Source: Sanguibacter antarcticus
GTDB taxonomy: Bacteria; Actinomycetota; Actinomycetes; Actinomycetales; Cellulomonadaceae
Assembly (NCBI RefSeq): GCF_002564005.1
Contig: NZ_PDJG01000001.1
Location: 3,286,001 to 3,350,000, forward strand
Length of the DNA: 64,000 nucleotides
Reading direction: 5' to 3'
Shown here: positions 53,601-62,351 of the stretch, one piece after another
Position numbering within the stretch: the first letter of the stretch is position 1
How the letters are laid out: each line of letters opens with the position of its first letter
Translations under genes and position numbers: made by a program
The notes under the pieces: generated by a model
Told to the model about the DNA's origin: nothing
The model's database searches: none
What the model saw: only the letters and a program-made list of their open reading frames with translations

Positions 53601-54143
53601 ATGAATCCTCACCAGGCACCGCAACCGAGCGCGTCGCGGCTGACACCGTTCGTCGGCCACCCCCTCGTCGTCGGGATCGTCCCCCGCCAGCCTGAGCTCG
53701 TCGCGCTCACTGCCGAGTCCTGGGCCGTCGCGGCCGGGAACGTGAAGCTGTACTTCGCCTACGTCGACTCCAGCCGGTTCACCGTCGAGGAGCACCCGGA
53801 CGGGACCGTGCGGCACGCGGAGATCGACCCGGACGTCGTCGACGACTCGTGGATCGGACGGAAGCAGCAGATCGAGGAGTCGCTCAGCGAGGTGCTCGGT
53901 CACGGTGGCGTCCCGTGGGAGCTGCGGTATCTCGCTGGGCGGGCGGACCGTGCCCTCACGCACCTGGCCCGTGCCGTCGACGCGGCCGCGTTCGTCGTCG
54001 GGACACGTGCGCCCGGGCCAGGTGCTCGGCTGCGCGAGGTCGTCGACGGGTCCGTCGCGGTGCGGCTCGCGCGGCACCAGCACCGCCCGGTGCTCGTCGT
54101 CCCGCTCTCCGTCGTGGACTGGGAGACGCCTCTGTGGCGCTGA
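53601..54143 (+). CDS. Universal stress protein-like protein
   Basis: A 180-residue UspA-like protein. VVGIVPRQPELVALTAESWAVA at the N terminus and FVVGTRAPGPGARLREVVDGSVAVRLARHQHRPVLVV at the C terminus fit a single Usp domain (both given in parts). The ATP-binding G-x2-G-x9-G motif is not exact (GTRAPGPGARL), so nucleotide binding is uncertain. Start ATG 53601, with CAGGAGAG upstream. It converges with the TPR-GGDEF gene. Confidence 0.82.
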   Translation: MNPHQAPQPSASRLTPFVGHPLVVGIVPRQPELVALTAESWAVAAGNVKLYFAYVDSSRFTVEEHPDGTVRHAEIDPDVVDDSWIGRKQQIEESLSEVLGHGGVPWELRYLAGRADRALTHLARAVDAAAFVVGTRAPGPGARLREVVDGSVAVRLARHQHRPVLVVPLSVVDWETPLWR

Positions 54144-54176
54144 CCCGTGCCCGGCGCCGGGTGCCGGCCCGGCCGG

Positions 54177-55808
54177 CTATCGGGCGAGACGCACGCCGTT
54201 GCGTCCGTTGTGCTTGACCTCGTAGAGCGCTGCGTCCGCGCGGGAGAGCAACGACTCGATCGGCTCGTTCGGCTGGTGCACCGCGACGCCCATGCTCACC
54301 GTGAGCCCCGCGCCGGGCGTGAGGTCGTCCCACTCGTGGGCGGCGATCGCCTGACGGATCCGCTCGAGCGCGTCGGTCGCGTTGGCGTCGTTCAGCCCGT
54401 CGAGGAGGATCGCGAACTCTTCGCCGCCGTAGCGCGCGGCGACGTCACCGTCGCGCACGAGGTCGTGGAGCAGCGTCCCCAGCCGGGCGAGGACATGGTC
54501 CCCGACCTGGTGCGACCACTGGTCGTTGACGCGCTTGAAGTGGTCGATGTCGAGGAGCGCGCACGCGAACCCGCGCCCGGGCTCGGTGGACCAGCGGGCC
54601 AGCGCCACGTCGAGCGCCCGACGGTTGGGCAGCCCGGTGAGCACGTCGTGGGTGGCCTCGTGCTCGAGCCGAGAGTTGTGCTCCTCGAGCGCGAGCGCTC
54701 GAGACCGTTCCGCCTCGACGTCGAGCCGTGAGCTGAGCAGCTGGGCCCGACGGTCGGCGGTCGCGTCGCCGAGCTCGAGCGTGAGCTCGTGGACCTCGCG
54801 CATCGTCGTGAGCGCCGAGCGGAGGTCACCGCGGCCCTCGTACGCGTCGACGAGCGTGGTGAGGAGATCGATCCGCTCGCTCGGCCTGTCGAGCTCGGCG
54901 CACAGGTCGAGGCCGTCGACGATCGTCAGCACCGCCTCGTCGAGGCGTCCCACGTGGACGAGCCATCGTCCGCGCAGGCCGTGGTAGGAGAGGTCTTGTC
55001 GGGTCGACGGGAACGTCTGGAGCATGGCGGCCGTGCCGTCGAGGGCGAGGCCCGCGGCCTTGAGGTCGCCGGCTAGCACGAGCGCACCGACGACGGCGAG
55101 CCGCGCGTCGATGCCTGTGCGGGACAGCCCGGCCGCGTCGGCCTCCTCGACGGACTGGCGCGCGATACCGAGGGCGTGTCGGGCTGCTGCGGCCGCGCCG
55201 CGCGGGTTGCTCGCGGCGAGCCGGCCGCTCGTCGCGACGTACGCCTTGGCGAGGTTGGTCTGCGCGATCGAGGCGCGGTCGGTGTCTCCGGCCGCGGTCC
55301 AGAGCCGGCGCGCCTCGACGAGCACGCGCGCAGCCTGTGGGGCGAAGTGCGGCATGCTCATGTAGACGGTGCCGAGGCTGTTGAGGACGGAGGCCGTCCC
55401 GGAGTCGTCGTCGGTCTGGCGTCGGAGGTCGAGCGCGCGCTCGAGCTGGTCGATGGCGCCCTCGGCGTCACCGATCTCGCGGCGCACGAGGCCTTGGCAC
55501 ACGAGTGCGCGGGACTCCCACACGAGGTCGCCGCGCGTGTGCGCGAGGTGCTCCGCGCGGGATGCGGTCTCGAGCGCGTCCGCGTCGTGGGCGAGGACGT
55601 GGTGGGCGTAGGCGGCGCAGCACAGGAGCCGCATCTCGGCGTGCTCGTCGCCGTAGAGGCGAGCGAGGTCGAGGTACTCGTCGGCACGCTCGACACAGAC
55701 GAGAGCGTCTGAGTCCTGGAGCAGCTCGAGCTCGTCGACGAGCGCGTCCCAGTTCGGTGTGTGCGAGGTGTGCCCGAGGTCGACGACGCGCGTCTCCATG
55801 ACTGACAT
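54177..55808 (-). CDS. Cytoplasmic diguanylate cyclase with TPR-like sensor region
   Basis: A 543-residue soluble protein. Residues 15-360 are helical repeats of the TPR kind (for example ALVCQGLVRREIGDAEGAIDQLERAL and ASVLNSLGTVYMSMPHFAPQAARVL, shown in part). Residues 375-540 are a GGDEF domain with GGEEF and an RxxD inhibition site (RDGD) five residues before it, so it should make cyclic di-GMP under feedback control. No membrane segments: the TPR region probably binds a partner protein. Start ATG 55808, with GAGG upstream. It converges with the universal stress protein gene. Confidence 0.92.
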   Translation of the reverse strand: MSVMETRVVDLGHTSHTPNWDALVDELELLQDSDALVCVERADEYLDLARLYGDEHAEMRLLCCAAYAHHVLAHDADALETASRAEHLAHTRGDLVWESRALVCQGLVRREIGDAEGAIDQLERALDLRRQTDDDSGTASVLNSLGTVYMSMPHFAPQAARVLVEARRLWTAAGDTDRASIAQTNLAKAYVATSGRLAASNPRGAAAAARHALGIARQSVEEADAAGLSRTGIDARLAVVGALVLAGDLKAAGLALDGTAAMLQTFPSTRQDLSYHGLRGRWLVHVGRLDEAVLTIVDGLDLCAELDRPSERIDLLTTLVDAYEGRGDLRSALTTMREVHELTLELGDATADRRAQLLSSRLDVEAERSRALALEEHNSRLEHEATHDVLTGLPNRRALDVALARWSTEPGRGFACALLDIDHFKRVNDQWSHQVGDHVLARLGTLLHDLVRDGDVAARYGGEEFAILLDGLNDANATDALERIRQAIAAHEWDDLTPGAGLTVSMGVAVHQPNEPIESLLSRADAALYEVKHNGRNGVRLAR

Positions 55809-55970
55809 GTCGTGACCTCGTCTCGCCGGAGCGGCGCGGTGTGGTCCGCGCTCATCCGTCTTATCGTCGTGGGACGGCGGGATGTAAGAAGTTACGGGCA
55901 CGCGCCCTGCGGCCGTGCCCTGGGCGGATGCCGTGCGCCGATGCCCTGAGGCGTGCGGGTCTGGGCGGGG

Positions 55971-56426
55971 TCAGGCGTCGACGGGGTCGAGCACGACGAC
56001 CGGGATGAGCCGTTTGGTGAATGTCGCATAGGTCGCATACGTCGGGTAGAGGACGACGAGGCGCTCCCACAGCGCCGTGCGCTCGTCTCCCTCGGCGACG
56101 CGCGGAACGACCGTCCGCCGTTCTCCGCCGGGCAGCTCCACCTCCGTGCTCACCATCGCCATGAGGTTGTGGAACCAGGCAGGGTGGTCGTCGACGCCGC
56201 CCTTCGACGCGACGATGACGAGCCGGGGCGCGTCGTCGAGGTAGAGGAGCGGGGACGTCCGGGCCTGACCCGACCTGCGCCCGACATGGTGGAGCAGCAG
56301 CACGGGCGCGCCCATGAGCTTTCCGCCGACCTTGCCGCGTGTCGCGCGGAACACTGCGGTGTTGAGATGGGCGATCTGGCGCAGGAAGATCCAGGCGCGG
56401 GACGTCGATGCTGGTGGTTTGGGCAT
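55971..56426 (-). CDS. Deazaflavin (F420)-dependent nitroreductase-family protein
   Basis: A 151-residue split beta-barrel protein of the Ddn/FDOR-B type: VLLLHHVGRRSGQARTSPLLYL, RLVIVASKGGVDDHPAWFHNL and LYPTYATYATFTKR are the family hallmarks. These enzymes use reduced F420 to reduce quinones, enones or nitro compounds and help against oxidative stress. The presence of this family suggests that the host makes F420. It lies 48 bases downstream of the XRE gene on the same strand. Confidence 0.92.
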   Translation of the reverse strand: MPKPPASTSRAWIFLRQIAHLNTAVFRATRGKVGGKLMGAPVLLLHHVGRRSGQARTSPLLYLDDAPRLVIVASKGGVDDHPAWFHNLMAMVSTEVELPGGERRTVVPRVAEGDERTALWERLVVLYPTYATYATFTKRLIPVVVLDPVDA

Positions 56427-56474
56427 GTCCTATCGTGACATCTGTCGGCTCGCTCGGGATAGGTCCTCAGGCGC

Positions 56475-56774
56475 CTACGAGGCCAGCTGTCGGCAGGTGT
56501 TGCAGGTAGGTCCGGAGTGCTCGTCGTGCTCGGGCCGGAAGATCTCCGCCCACACCGCGTCGAGGGAGAGGCCGAGCACCGCAGCGATCGCTGCGACGGT
56601 CTGGAACGCCGGGGTGGCGACCCGGCCTGACTCGATCTTTCGGAGCGTCTCCGGTGAGACGTGGGCCTCGAGCGCGACGTCGAGCATGGAGCGTGCGCCG
56701 CGGGCGCGCCGCAGCGCGGCGCCGAGGCGTCGTCCGCGCTCGACCTCGGCGGGAGTGAGCGGCAACCTGACCAT
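56475..56774 (-). CDS. XRE-family helix-turn-helix regulator
   Basis: A 99-residue DNA-binding protein. The HTH is SMLDVALEAHVSPETLRKIESGRVATPAFQTVAAIAAVLGL, seen in its parts: VALEAHVSPETLRKIESG (recognition) and the following helix. A C-terminal CNTC pair might bind metal or sense redox. TATCAT on the minus strand, seven bases before ATG 56774, is a leaderless -10 box and overlaps the direct repeats at 56789. It is divergent from a map gene. Confidence 0.88.
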   Translation of the reverse strand: MVRLPLTPAEVERGRRLGAALRRARGARSMLDVALEAHVSPETLRKIESGRVATPAFQTVAAIAAVLGLSLDAVWAEIFRPEHDEHSGPTCNTCRQLAS

Positions 56775-56781
56775 GGCTCCG

Positions 56782-56811
56782 ATGATAGCGGGATAGTATG
56801 ACCGGGATAGT
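56782..56811. promoter_or_regulatory. Divergent promoter region with CGGGATAGT direct repeats
   Basis: CGGGATAGT occurs at 56789-56797 and 56803-56811, start-to-start 14 bases apart, and a shorter GATAG begins at 56784. The repeats cover the XRE -10 box (56782-56787) and possible -10 boxes for map (TAGTAT 56794-56799). They are likely XRE binding sites controlling both genes. Confidence 0.55.
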
Positions 56812-56837
56812 TATTGGTCGTCTGAGGAAGGAACCGC

Positions 56838-57617
56838 ATGATCGAGATCCTGAGCACCCCCGAGCTGGCCCAGGCGAGAACGACCGGAGCGCTCGTCGCC
56901 CACGTCCTCCAGACGCTCAGAGAACGCACCACGGTCGGGACGAACCTCCTCGAGATCGACCGGTGGGCCCAGGAGATGATCCTCGAAGCGGGTGCGACCT
57001 CTTGCTACGTCGACTACGCGCCCTCCTTCGGCAGCGGGCCGTTCGCCCACTACATCTGCACGTCCGTCAACGACGCCGTGCTCCACGGGCTGCCGCGCGA
57101 CTACGCGCTCGCGGACGGAGACCTCCTCTCGCTCGACCTTGCGTTCTCCGCCGGCGGGATCGTCGCAGACTCTGCCGTGAGCTTCCTCGTCGGCAGCGCG
57201 AAGCCGCGCGAGAGCGTCGCGATGATCGAGGCGACCGAACGGGCGCTGGCTGCAGGGATCGCTGCGGCACGGCCCGGCGCACGCATCGGCGACCTCTCCG
57301 CGGCCATCGGTTCGGTGCTGCGCGAGGAGGGGTACCCGATCAACACCGACTTCGGCGGCCACGGTCTCGGGTCGACGATGCACCAGGACCCGCACATCGC
57401 GAACACCGGGCGCCCCGGCCGCGGGTACACCCTGCGCCCAGGGCTGCTGCTCGCGCTCGAACCCTGGGTCATGGTGGACACCGACGAGCTCGTCACCGAC
57501 GCCGACGGGTGGACGCTGCGCAGCGCGACCGGCTGCCGCACCGCGCACAGCGAGCACACGATCGCGATCACCGAGGACGGCGCGGAGATCCTCACCCTGC
57601 GGACGCCGACGTCGTGA
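56838..57617 (+). CDS. map: Methionine aminopeptidase, type I
   Basis: A 259-residue metalloenzyme that removes the N-terminal Met from new proteins. All five metal ligands are visible: Asp100 (LLSLDLAF), Asp111 (IVADSAV), His175 (GGHGLGS), Glu208 (LALEPWV) and Glu239 (HSEHTI); His83 (NDAVLHGLP) is the substrate His. No N-terminal zinc-finger extension. It is far from ribosomal genes and faces an XRE regulator, so it is likely a second, regulated Map rather than the housekeeping one. Start ATG 56838, with GAGGAAGGA upstream. Confidence 0.93.
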   Translation: MIEILSTPELAQARTTGALVAHVLQTLRERTTVGTNLLEIDRWAQEMILEAGATSCYVDYAPSFGSGPFAHYICTSVNDAVLHGLPRDYALADGDLLSLDLAFSAGGIVADSAVSFLVGSAKPRESVAMIEATERALAAGIAAARPGARIGDLSAAIGSVLREEGYPINTDFGGHGLGSTMHQDPHIANTGRPGRGYTLRPGLLLALEPWVMVDTDELVTDADGWTLRSATGCRTAHSEHTIAITEDGAEILTLRTPTS

Positions 57618-57627
57618 ACCCTGCGGC

Positions 57628-58464
57628 TCAGGCGAGGTGCTCGCGCACCACGCGAGAGAACTCCTCGGGCTGCTCCACCCACGGGTAGTGCCCGCACCCG
57701 GCGATGACCGCCGCGCGGCCTGCCGGGAAGATCTCGGCCAGCGCGACGACGGGGGCGAGCCCCGTCACACCGTCCTGCTCTCCGGCGACGACGAGCACGT
57801 CGCCGGACACCGCCGCGAGCCGGGCCCGGAGATCAGCCGCATCGACCGTCGCCGAGAACAGGTCCTGAGCCTCCGCGTTCCAGGCGCCGATCTTCTCGTG
57901 CGCTCGAGCGGTGTCGTCCCACCTGGCCCAGCCGATCGGGGCGATCACGGGGAAGAGATCGATGAGGTCGCGGGCGCTCAGCGCATCGGTGAACCGGGTC
58001 CGCGCCGTGTCGAAGGCGTCGAACCAGGGTTCGCCGCGGTGAGACTCGACGATCGCGGCAGCGTCGGAGGGCACCGGCACGAGCCAGGTCGCCGGTGGTG
58101 TCACGAGGCACAGGCGCTCGGTGCGGTCGGGGTAGCGGGCCGCGTAGGAGAGCGCCACACGGGTGCCCGCCGAGTGCCCGAGGAGCGCGATCCGCTCCAA
58201 TCCGAGGGCGTCCCGCAGCGCCTCGACGTCTTCCGCCAGCTCGGGCCAGCAGGCGGTCTCGGCCTCGGGCGACGGCTCCGACCGGCCGACGCCGCGCTGG
58301 TGCAGCACGACGAGCGAACGGACCGTCGAGAGTCCGGCGAGGTCGCCGAGATACTCGGGGTGCCGGGCAGGACCTCCTGCGAGGACCACGAGCGGCGGCA
58401 GGTCCTCGTCACCGATGACGTCGTAGTACAACCTCGTACCGTCGATCGAACCGAAGTAGGGCAT
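57628..58464 (-). CDS. Alpha/beta hydrolase (proline iminopeptidase-like)
   Basis: A 278-residue alpha/beta-fold hydrolase. GGPARHPEYL is the oxyanion region, the nucleophile Ser is in LLGHSAGTR (near residue 98), the acidic residue probably Asp in VVAGEQDGVT, and His in GCGHYPWVEQP. The N terminus (DGTRLYYDVIGDEDLPPLVVLAGG) and the DQRG-like LHQRGVGRS are similar to proline iminopeptidases and related esterases. Substrate unknown. It converges with map with a 10-base gap. Start ATG 58464 with a leaderless -10 box. Confidence 0.88.
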   Translation of the reverse strand: MPYFGSIDGTRLYYDVIGDEDLPPLVVLAGGPARHPEYLGDLAGLSTVRSLVVLHQRGVGRSEPSPEAETACWPELAEDVEALRDALGLERIALLGHSAGTRVALSYAARYPDRTERLCLVTPPATWLVPVPSDAAAIVESHRGEPWFDAFDTARTRFTDALSARDLIDLFPVIAPIGWARWDDTARAHEKIGAWNAEAQDLFSATVDAADLRARLAAVSGDVLVVAGEQDGVTGLAPVVALAEIFPAGRAAVIAGCGHYPWVEQPEEFSRVVREHLA

Positions 58465-58469
58465 GAGCC

Positions 58470-58475
58470 AGCATA
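58470..58475 (-). promoter_or_regulatory. Leaderless-type -10 box of the alpha/beta hydrolase gene
   Basis: TATGCT on the minus strand, five bases before ATG 58464. Confidence 0.5.
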
Positions 58476-58513
58476 CGTTCGGCGGCGTCTGACGTGCAGG
58501 TGAACCTCGTCGG

Positions 58514-61411
58514 CTAGGTCTCGACCGCGGGGCTGTCTGGGCCCGGCAGCCCGATCGGCGCGACGTTGCCGACGAAGGTGGGCATCGGCCGGCCGAGCAG
58601 GTAGCCCTGCGCCATGCGGCACCCTGCGTCGCGCAGCATCGAGAGCTGGTGCGGCTCCTCGACGCCTTCGGCGACGACCTCGATGTTCAGCTCGTGAGCG
58701 AGGGCGAGCACGCCCCGCACGAGCGCGATCGACCCGCCTTCCTCGAGCGCCATGACGAACGACCGGTCGATCTTGATCTGGTCGACGGGGAGGGTCTGCA
58801 ACCACGCGAGCGTCGAGAACCCGGTGCCGAAGTCGTCGAGCGAGATCCGCACGCCCATCTGCCGCAGCTCGGCGAGGCGTTCGATCACCCCGCTCACGTC
58901 GGTCAGGGAGCGGCTCTCGACCAGCTCGAGGTGCAGCCGCTCGGGGGCGAGGCCGTTGCGGGTGAGCGCAGCGCGCACCGCGGGGACGAGGCGAGGGTCC
59001 ACGAGCGTGTCGGCTGCCAGGTTGACGGCGACGCGCAGCGGCCCGCGGGGGCACGGTGGGCTGGCTTCCTCCCAGCCCGCGAGGGCGAGGCACGCGGCGT
59101 TCAGGGCCCAGAGGTCGAGCTCGGTGATGAGCCCGCAGTCTTCGGCGAGAGGCAGGAACGAGCCAGGGGCGAGCAGCCCGAGGCGCGGGTGCTCCCACCG
59201 CAGGAGCGCTTCGGCGCCGAGCACGGTGCAGTGGTCGGTGGCGGACACGTCGACGACCGGCTGGAAGTGCAGGCGCAGCTGGTGTCCCTCGATGGCGCGA
59301 CGCAGCTCACCCTCGAGGGAGGGGACGGGCAGGAGCGGTTCGGTCTCGCCCGCGACCGCGACCTGGTCCCGTCCACGCTGCTTCGCGACGTACATGGCGT
59401 TGTCGGCTGCGCCGAGCATGCGGTCCGCGCGACCTTCGGGGCCGGAGTGCAGGGAGATGCCGATGCTCGACGTGATCCGCAGCTCGCGACCGTCGATCCG
59501 CAGCGGCTGGTCGAGACGTGCCACGAGCCGGTGCGCGACGGCGAGGGCCGTGCGGACGTCGTCGGTCGCGCGCAGGATGATGCCGAACTCGTCGCCGCCG
59601 AGACGCGCGAGCGTGTCCGACGCACTGATCTCGGAGCGCAGGATGTGCGTCACCTGGCGCAGCACCTCGTCGCCGGCACCGTGGCCCCAACGGTCGTTCA
59701 CGTGCTTGAAACGGTCGAGGTCGCAGAAGAGGACAGCGGTGCCGAGGTCGTTGGTCCCGCTGCTCAGCTCTCTGTCCAGGAGCCGGTTGAACAGCGTGCG
59801 GTTGGGCAGGCCGGTCAGCGCGTCGTGGAGCGCCTGGTGCTCCACGGTCGCGAGCAGCCGGGCGTTCTGGAGGGCGGTGGCGACCTGGTCGGCGACGCCG
59901 GCGACCCGGTCGAGGGCCTCGTCGCGCTGCCGCGGGGACAGCGGGCGGGGCCACCCGACCGTCACCACACCCATGAGCTCCTCGCCGGCGACGAGCGGGA
60001 CGATCGTGACAGAGGTCGCACCGATCGTGCCGATGAGCGTGGCCAGGCTGAGGCTCGCACGGGCAGACTCGATGTGCATGGGCTGGCGGCGGGTGAGGAG
60101 CTCGACGAGCTCGGGCGTGCCGTCGGCACGGATCTCCCGTGCGAGGAGCATCGCCCGCTCGGTCGGTGTGTGACCGCTCGCGGCGGCGGCCCGCATGTAG
60201 CCTTCGGCCGAGCTCCACAGCATGAGGGACGCCGACCGCGCACCGGTGATCCGTGGCAGCGCGGTGGCCGCGACCTCCGCGACCGCGTCGGCGTCGTGCG
60301 CTGCCGTGAGGTCTCGGGCGAGCGTGAGGAGCGCGGTGGCGCGAGTGGTCTCGCGTCGGCTCGTCTCGACAGCACCGACGAGGTCGAGGGCGGCGGCCGC
60401 GTGGCGCGCGTAGGACTGCAGGAGGGCGCGCTCGTCGTCGCTCATCGGGACGTTCTCTGGTCGTGCGGCCGCAAGGCGTCCGCGCCGTCCGTGGGCGGAG
60501 GCCACCTCGACGACGGCGCAGCTCGTGCTCAGCTGGTCGCCGCGGGACACGGCTGTGACCAGCGCGTCCATCGTGGCACCGGCGGCGCCTCGGGTCCGGA
60601 CGATCGGCGCCTCGTCGGTGTCGACCACGAGGACGAACGCGGTGGCGGAGACGACCGACGACGCCTGGTCGACGATCCGGTCGAGCACGGTGTCGACGTC
60701 GTCGCTCGCCACGAGGCTGGACGCAGACTGCTGGAGGTCGCGGAGCTGGCCGCGCAGCGCGGCCAGCTCGAGGGCTGCGGGGAGCGAGGAGGCAGGCCGG
60801 CGCAGGCGCCAGCGTCGGCGCCGCTTCTCCCACACGATCGTGTAGGTGCATGCCGCAAAACCGTCGCACTGGCACTCGTCGTGGACGATCGTCGCGGGAG
60901 GGAGACCGAACACGACGGGGATCGCGGAGACGTACCCGCGCGTCAGGGCGCAGTCGAGCCGGTGCGGCTCGTGGTTGCCCGTGGTCCGGACCCGGATCGT
61001 GGCCGACGTCCGGGTCGTCGACACGACCTCGACCGCCGTGACGGTCGAGATGTCATGGATGACGTCAGGCATGAGCTGGTAGACGGGGCGCGGCGAGGTG
61101 AAGGCCCTCATCATGAGGAGCCGTGCGTGCTCGACTCCGTAGACGATCGCGGACTCACCGGCACGCAGAGCAGCCTGAGGGTCGTCGAGCACCGTGACCA
61201 TCGCCTCGAGCAGCGCCGTCCGAGTCTCGTAGGTGAACCAGCTCTGCGCGTTCTCGAGCTCCGCGGCGGTGTGGTCGACCCCGGACTCCTCGATGATGTG
61301 AGCGACGCCCTCGTCGCCAGCCCGGGCGCGGGCATAGCGGAGCAGCAGAGCCGTCGTCGAACCTGACGTCTCGTGCTCGTCGTGGGGGGTCTCGTCGCGT
61401 TGTCTCATCAT
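58514..61411 (-). CDS. Large cyclic-di-GMP enzyme: V4R-like, GAF, GGDEF and EAL domains
   Basis: A 965-residue soluble protein; start ATG 61411 (or the next ATG). Residues 1-185 form a sensor-like domain ending in a Cys cluster (CQCDGFAAC), resembling V4R ligand- or metal-binding domains. A GAF-like domain follows twice (about 215-345 and 355-515). GGDEF domain: GGDEF motif intact, but the usual RxxD inhibition site reads SASD. EAL domain: EALLRW, LELVESRSL, LDDFGTGFSTL, KIDRSFV and VAEGVE are all present, so phosphodiesterase activity is expected. Both activities are therefore possible, with the balance set by the N-terminal sensors. Confidence 0.92.
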   Translation of the reverse strand: MMRQRDETPHDEHETSGSTTALLLRYARARAGDEGVAHIIEESGVDHTAAELENAQSWFTYETRTALLEAMVTVLDDPQAALRAGESAIVYGVEHARLLMMRAFTSPRPVYQLMPDVIHDISTVTAVEVVSTTRTSATIRVRTTGNHEPHRLDCALTRGYVSAIPVVFGLPPATIVHDECQCDGFAACTYTIVWEKRRRRWRLRRPASSLPAALELAALRGQLRDLQQSASSLVASDDVDTVLDRIVDQASSVVSATAFVLVVDTDEAPIVRTRGAAGATMDALVTAVSRGDQLSTSCAVVEVASAHGRRGRLAAARPENVPMSDDERALLQSYARHAAAALDLVGAVETSRRETTRATALLTLARDLTAAHDADAVAEVAATALPRITGARSASLMLWSSAEGYMRAAAASGHTPTERAMLLAREIRADGTPELVELLTRRQPMHIESARASLSLATLIGTIGATSVTIVPLVAGEELMGVVTVGWPRPLSPRQRDEALDRVAGVADQVATALQNARLLATVEHQALHDALTGLPNRTLFNRLLDRELSSGTNDLGTAVLFCDLDRFKHVNDRWGHGAGDEVLRQVTHILRSEISASDTLARLGGDEFGIILRATDDVRTALAVAHRLVARLDQPLRIDGRELRITSSIGISLHSGPEGRADRMLGAADNAMYVAKQRGRDQVAVAGETEPLLPVPSLEGELRRAIEGHQLRLHFQPVVDVSATDHCTVLGAEALLRWEHPRLGLLAPGSFLPLAEDCGLITELDLWALNAACLALAGWEEASPPCPRGPLRVAVNLAADTLVDPRLVPAVRAALTRNGLAPERLHLELVESRSLTDVSGVIERLAELRQMGVRISLDDFGTGFSTLAWLQTLPVDQIKIDRSFVMALEEGGSIALVRGVLALAHELNIEVVAEGVEEPHQLSMLRDAGCRMAQGYLLGRPMPTFVGNVAPIGLPGPDSPAVET

Positions 61412-61506
61412 CGGCCTCGCTCTCCCATCGGTTCGTTCGACGCTCGCATGAGGGCTTGACGTGCGCGGATCGTCGCGAAAGCGCACCCGGCTGGCAGGAT
61501 GGCGCG

Positions 61507-62340
61507 GTGCCGTACACACCCGTCCACGCGCTCGTGACCCTGCCGTTCGTCCGCGCGGCCGCGCGCGGTCGAGTGCGCGAGCCGGTCCGCCGGTGGGCGG
61601 TCCCTGCGCTCGTGGCCGGCTCGATGGTCCCCGACGTGCCGAACTTCGTCGACGTCGTGTGGCCAGGGGCCTACAGGCTCGGTCTCGTCACGCACGGGCT
61701 CCCCGCCGCGTTCAGTCTCGACGTGGTGCTCGCGGTCGGGTTCGCCGCGTTGTGGGTCACGGTCCTCGGACCGGCGTTCCTCGGGGCGCTGCCGCGCCGG
61801 AGCCCGGCCCCTCCTGCGGCCACCGTCCAGGTCCGTGACGCCCCGCGAGCCGATCCGTGGCGCGAGTGGGTCTCCGGGGTGGTGATCGTCCTGGGGTCTG
61901 CGCTGCTCGGCATCCTCTCCCACCTCGCGTGGGACGACGTCACGCACCGGCCCGGCCGCACCGTCCAGGCATGGGACGTCATGCGTGAGCCGTTCGCCGG
62001 CGGCCGGGCGCTCTACGTCTACCTCCAGCACGGCAGCTCGCTGCTGGGGATGCTCCTGCTCGTCGCCCTCGTGGTCTGGTGGTGGCGGCGCGCCGTCCCG
62101 GTCGCGGACCCGCAGGGGCTGCGCTCCGCGGTCGTCGCGACGCTCGCCGGAACAGCTGTCGGCCTGGTCGGCGCGGCGGTCCGTCTCCTCTCCGAACCGG
62201 GTGGCGTCTACTTCTACGCGCTCGCTCGACGTTCGGCGACGTACCCGGTCCTCGGCGCAGCCCTCGGCCTCGTGGCATGGGCGGTCGTGGTCCGGTCGCG
62301 GCGCAGGAGCCAGGACGCCGTACCGGTCGACGCCGGGTGA
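61507..62340 (+). CDS. DUF4184-family membrane protein
   Basis: A 277-residue membrane protein starting at GTG 61507. The N terminus (MPYTPVHALVTLPF) and SMVPDVPNFVD and LSHLAWDDVTH are typical of DUF4184, a group of predicted membrane hydrolases distantly like LexA-regulated YdjM: conserved His and Asp near the first helices may bind metal. About six hydrophobic segments. Function unknown. It lies in the 106-base-plus gap between the EAL gene and the helicase gene and converges with the helicase gene (11-base gap). Confidence 0.85.
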   Translation: MPYTPVHALVTLPFVRAAARGRVREPVRRWAVPALVAGSMVPDVPNFVDVVWPGAYRLGLVTHGLPAAFSLDVVLAVGFAALWVTVLGPAFLGALPRRSPAPPAATVQVRDAPRADPWREWVSGVVIVLGSALLGILSHLAWDDVTHRPGRTVQAWDVMREPFAGGRALYVYLQHGSSLLGMLLLVALVVWWWRRAVPVADPQGLRSAVVATLAGTAVGLVGAAVRLLSEPGGVYFYALARRSATYPVLGAALGLVAWAVVVRSRRRSQDAVPVDAG

Positions 62341-62351
62341 CGGGGCGCGGT

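Noticed and set aside
58649..61366. A 905-codon open frame on the plus strand
   Set aside because: It is antisense to the GGDEF-EAL gene, is very rich in Arg, Asp and Glu, and has no domain; a typical high-GC shadow frame.
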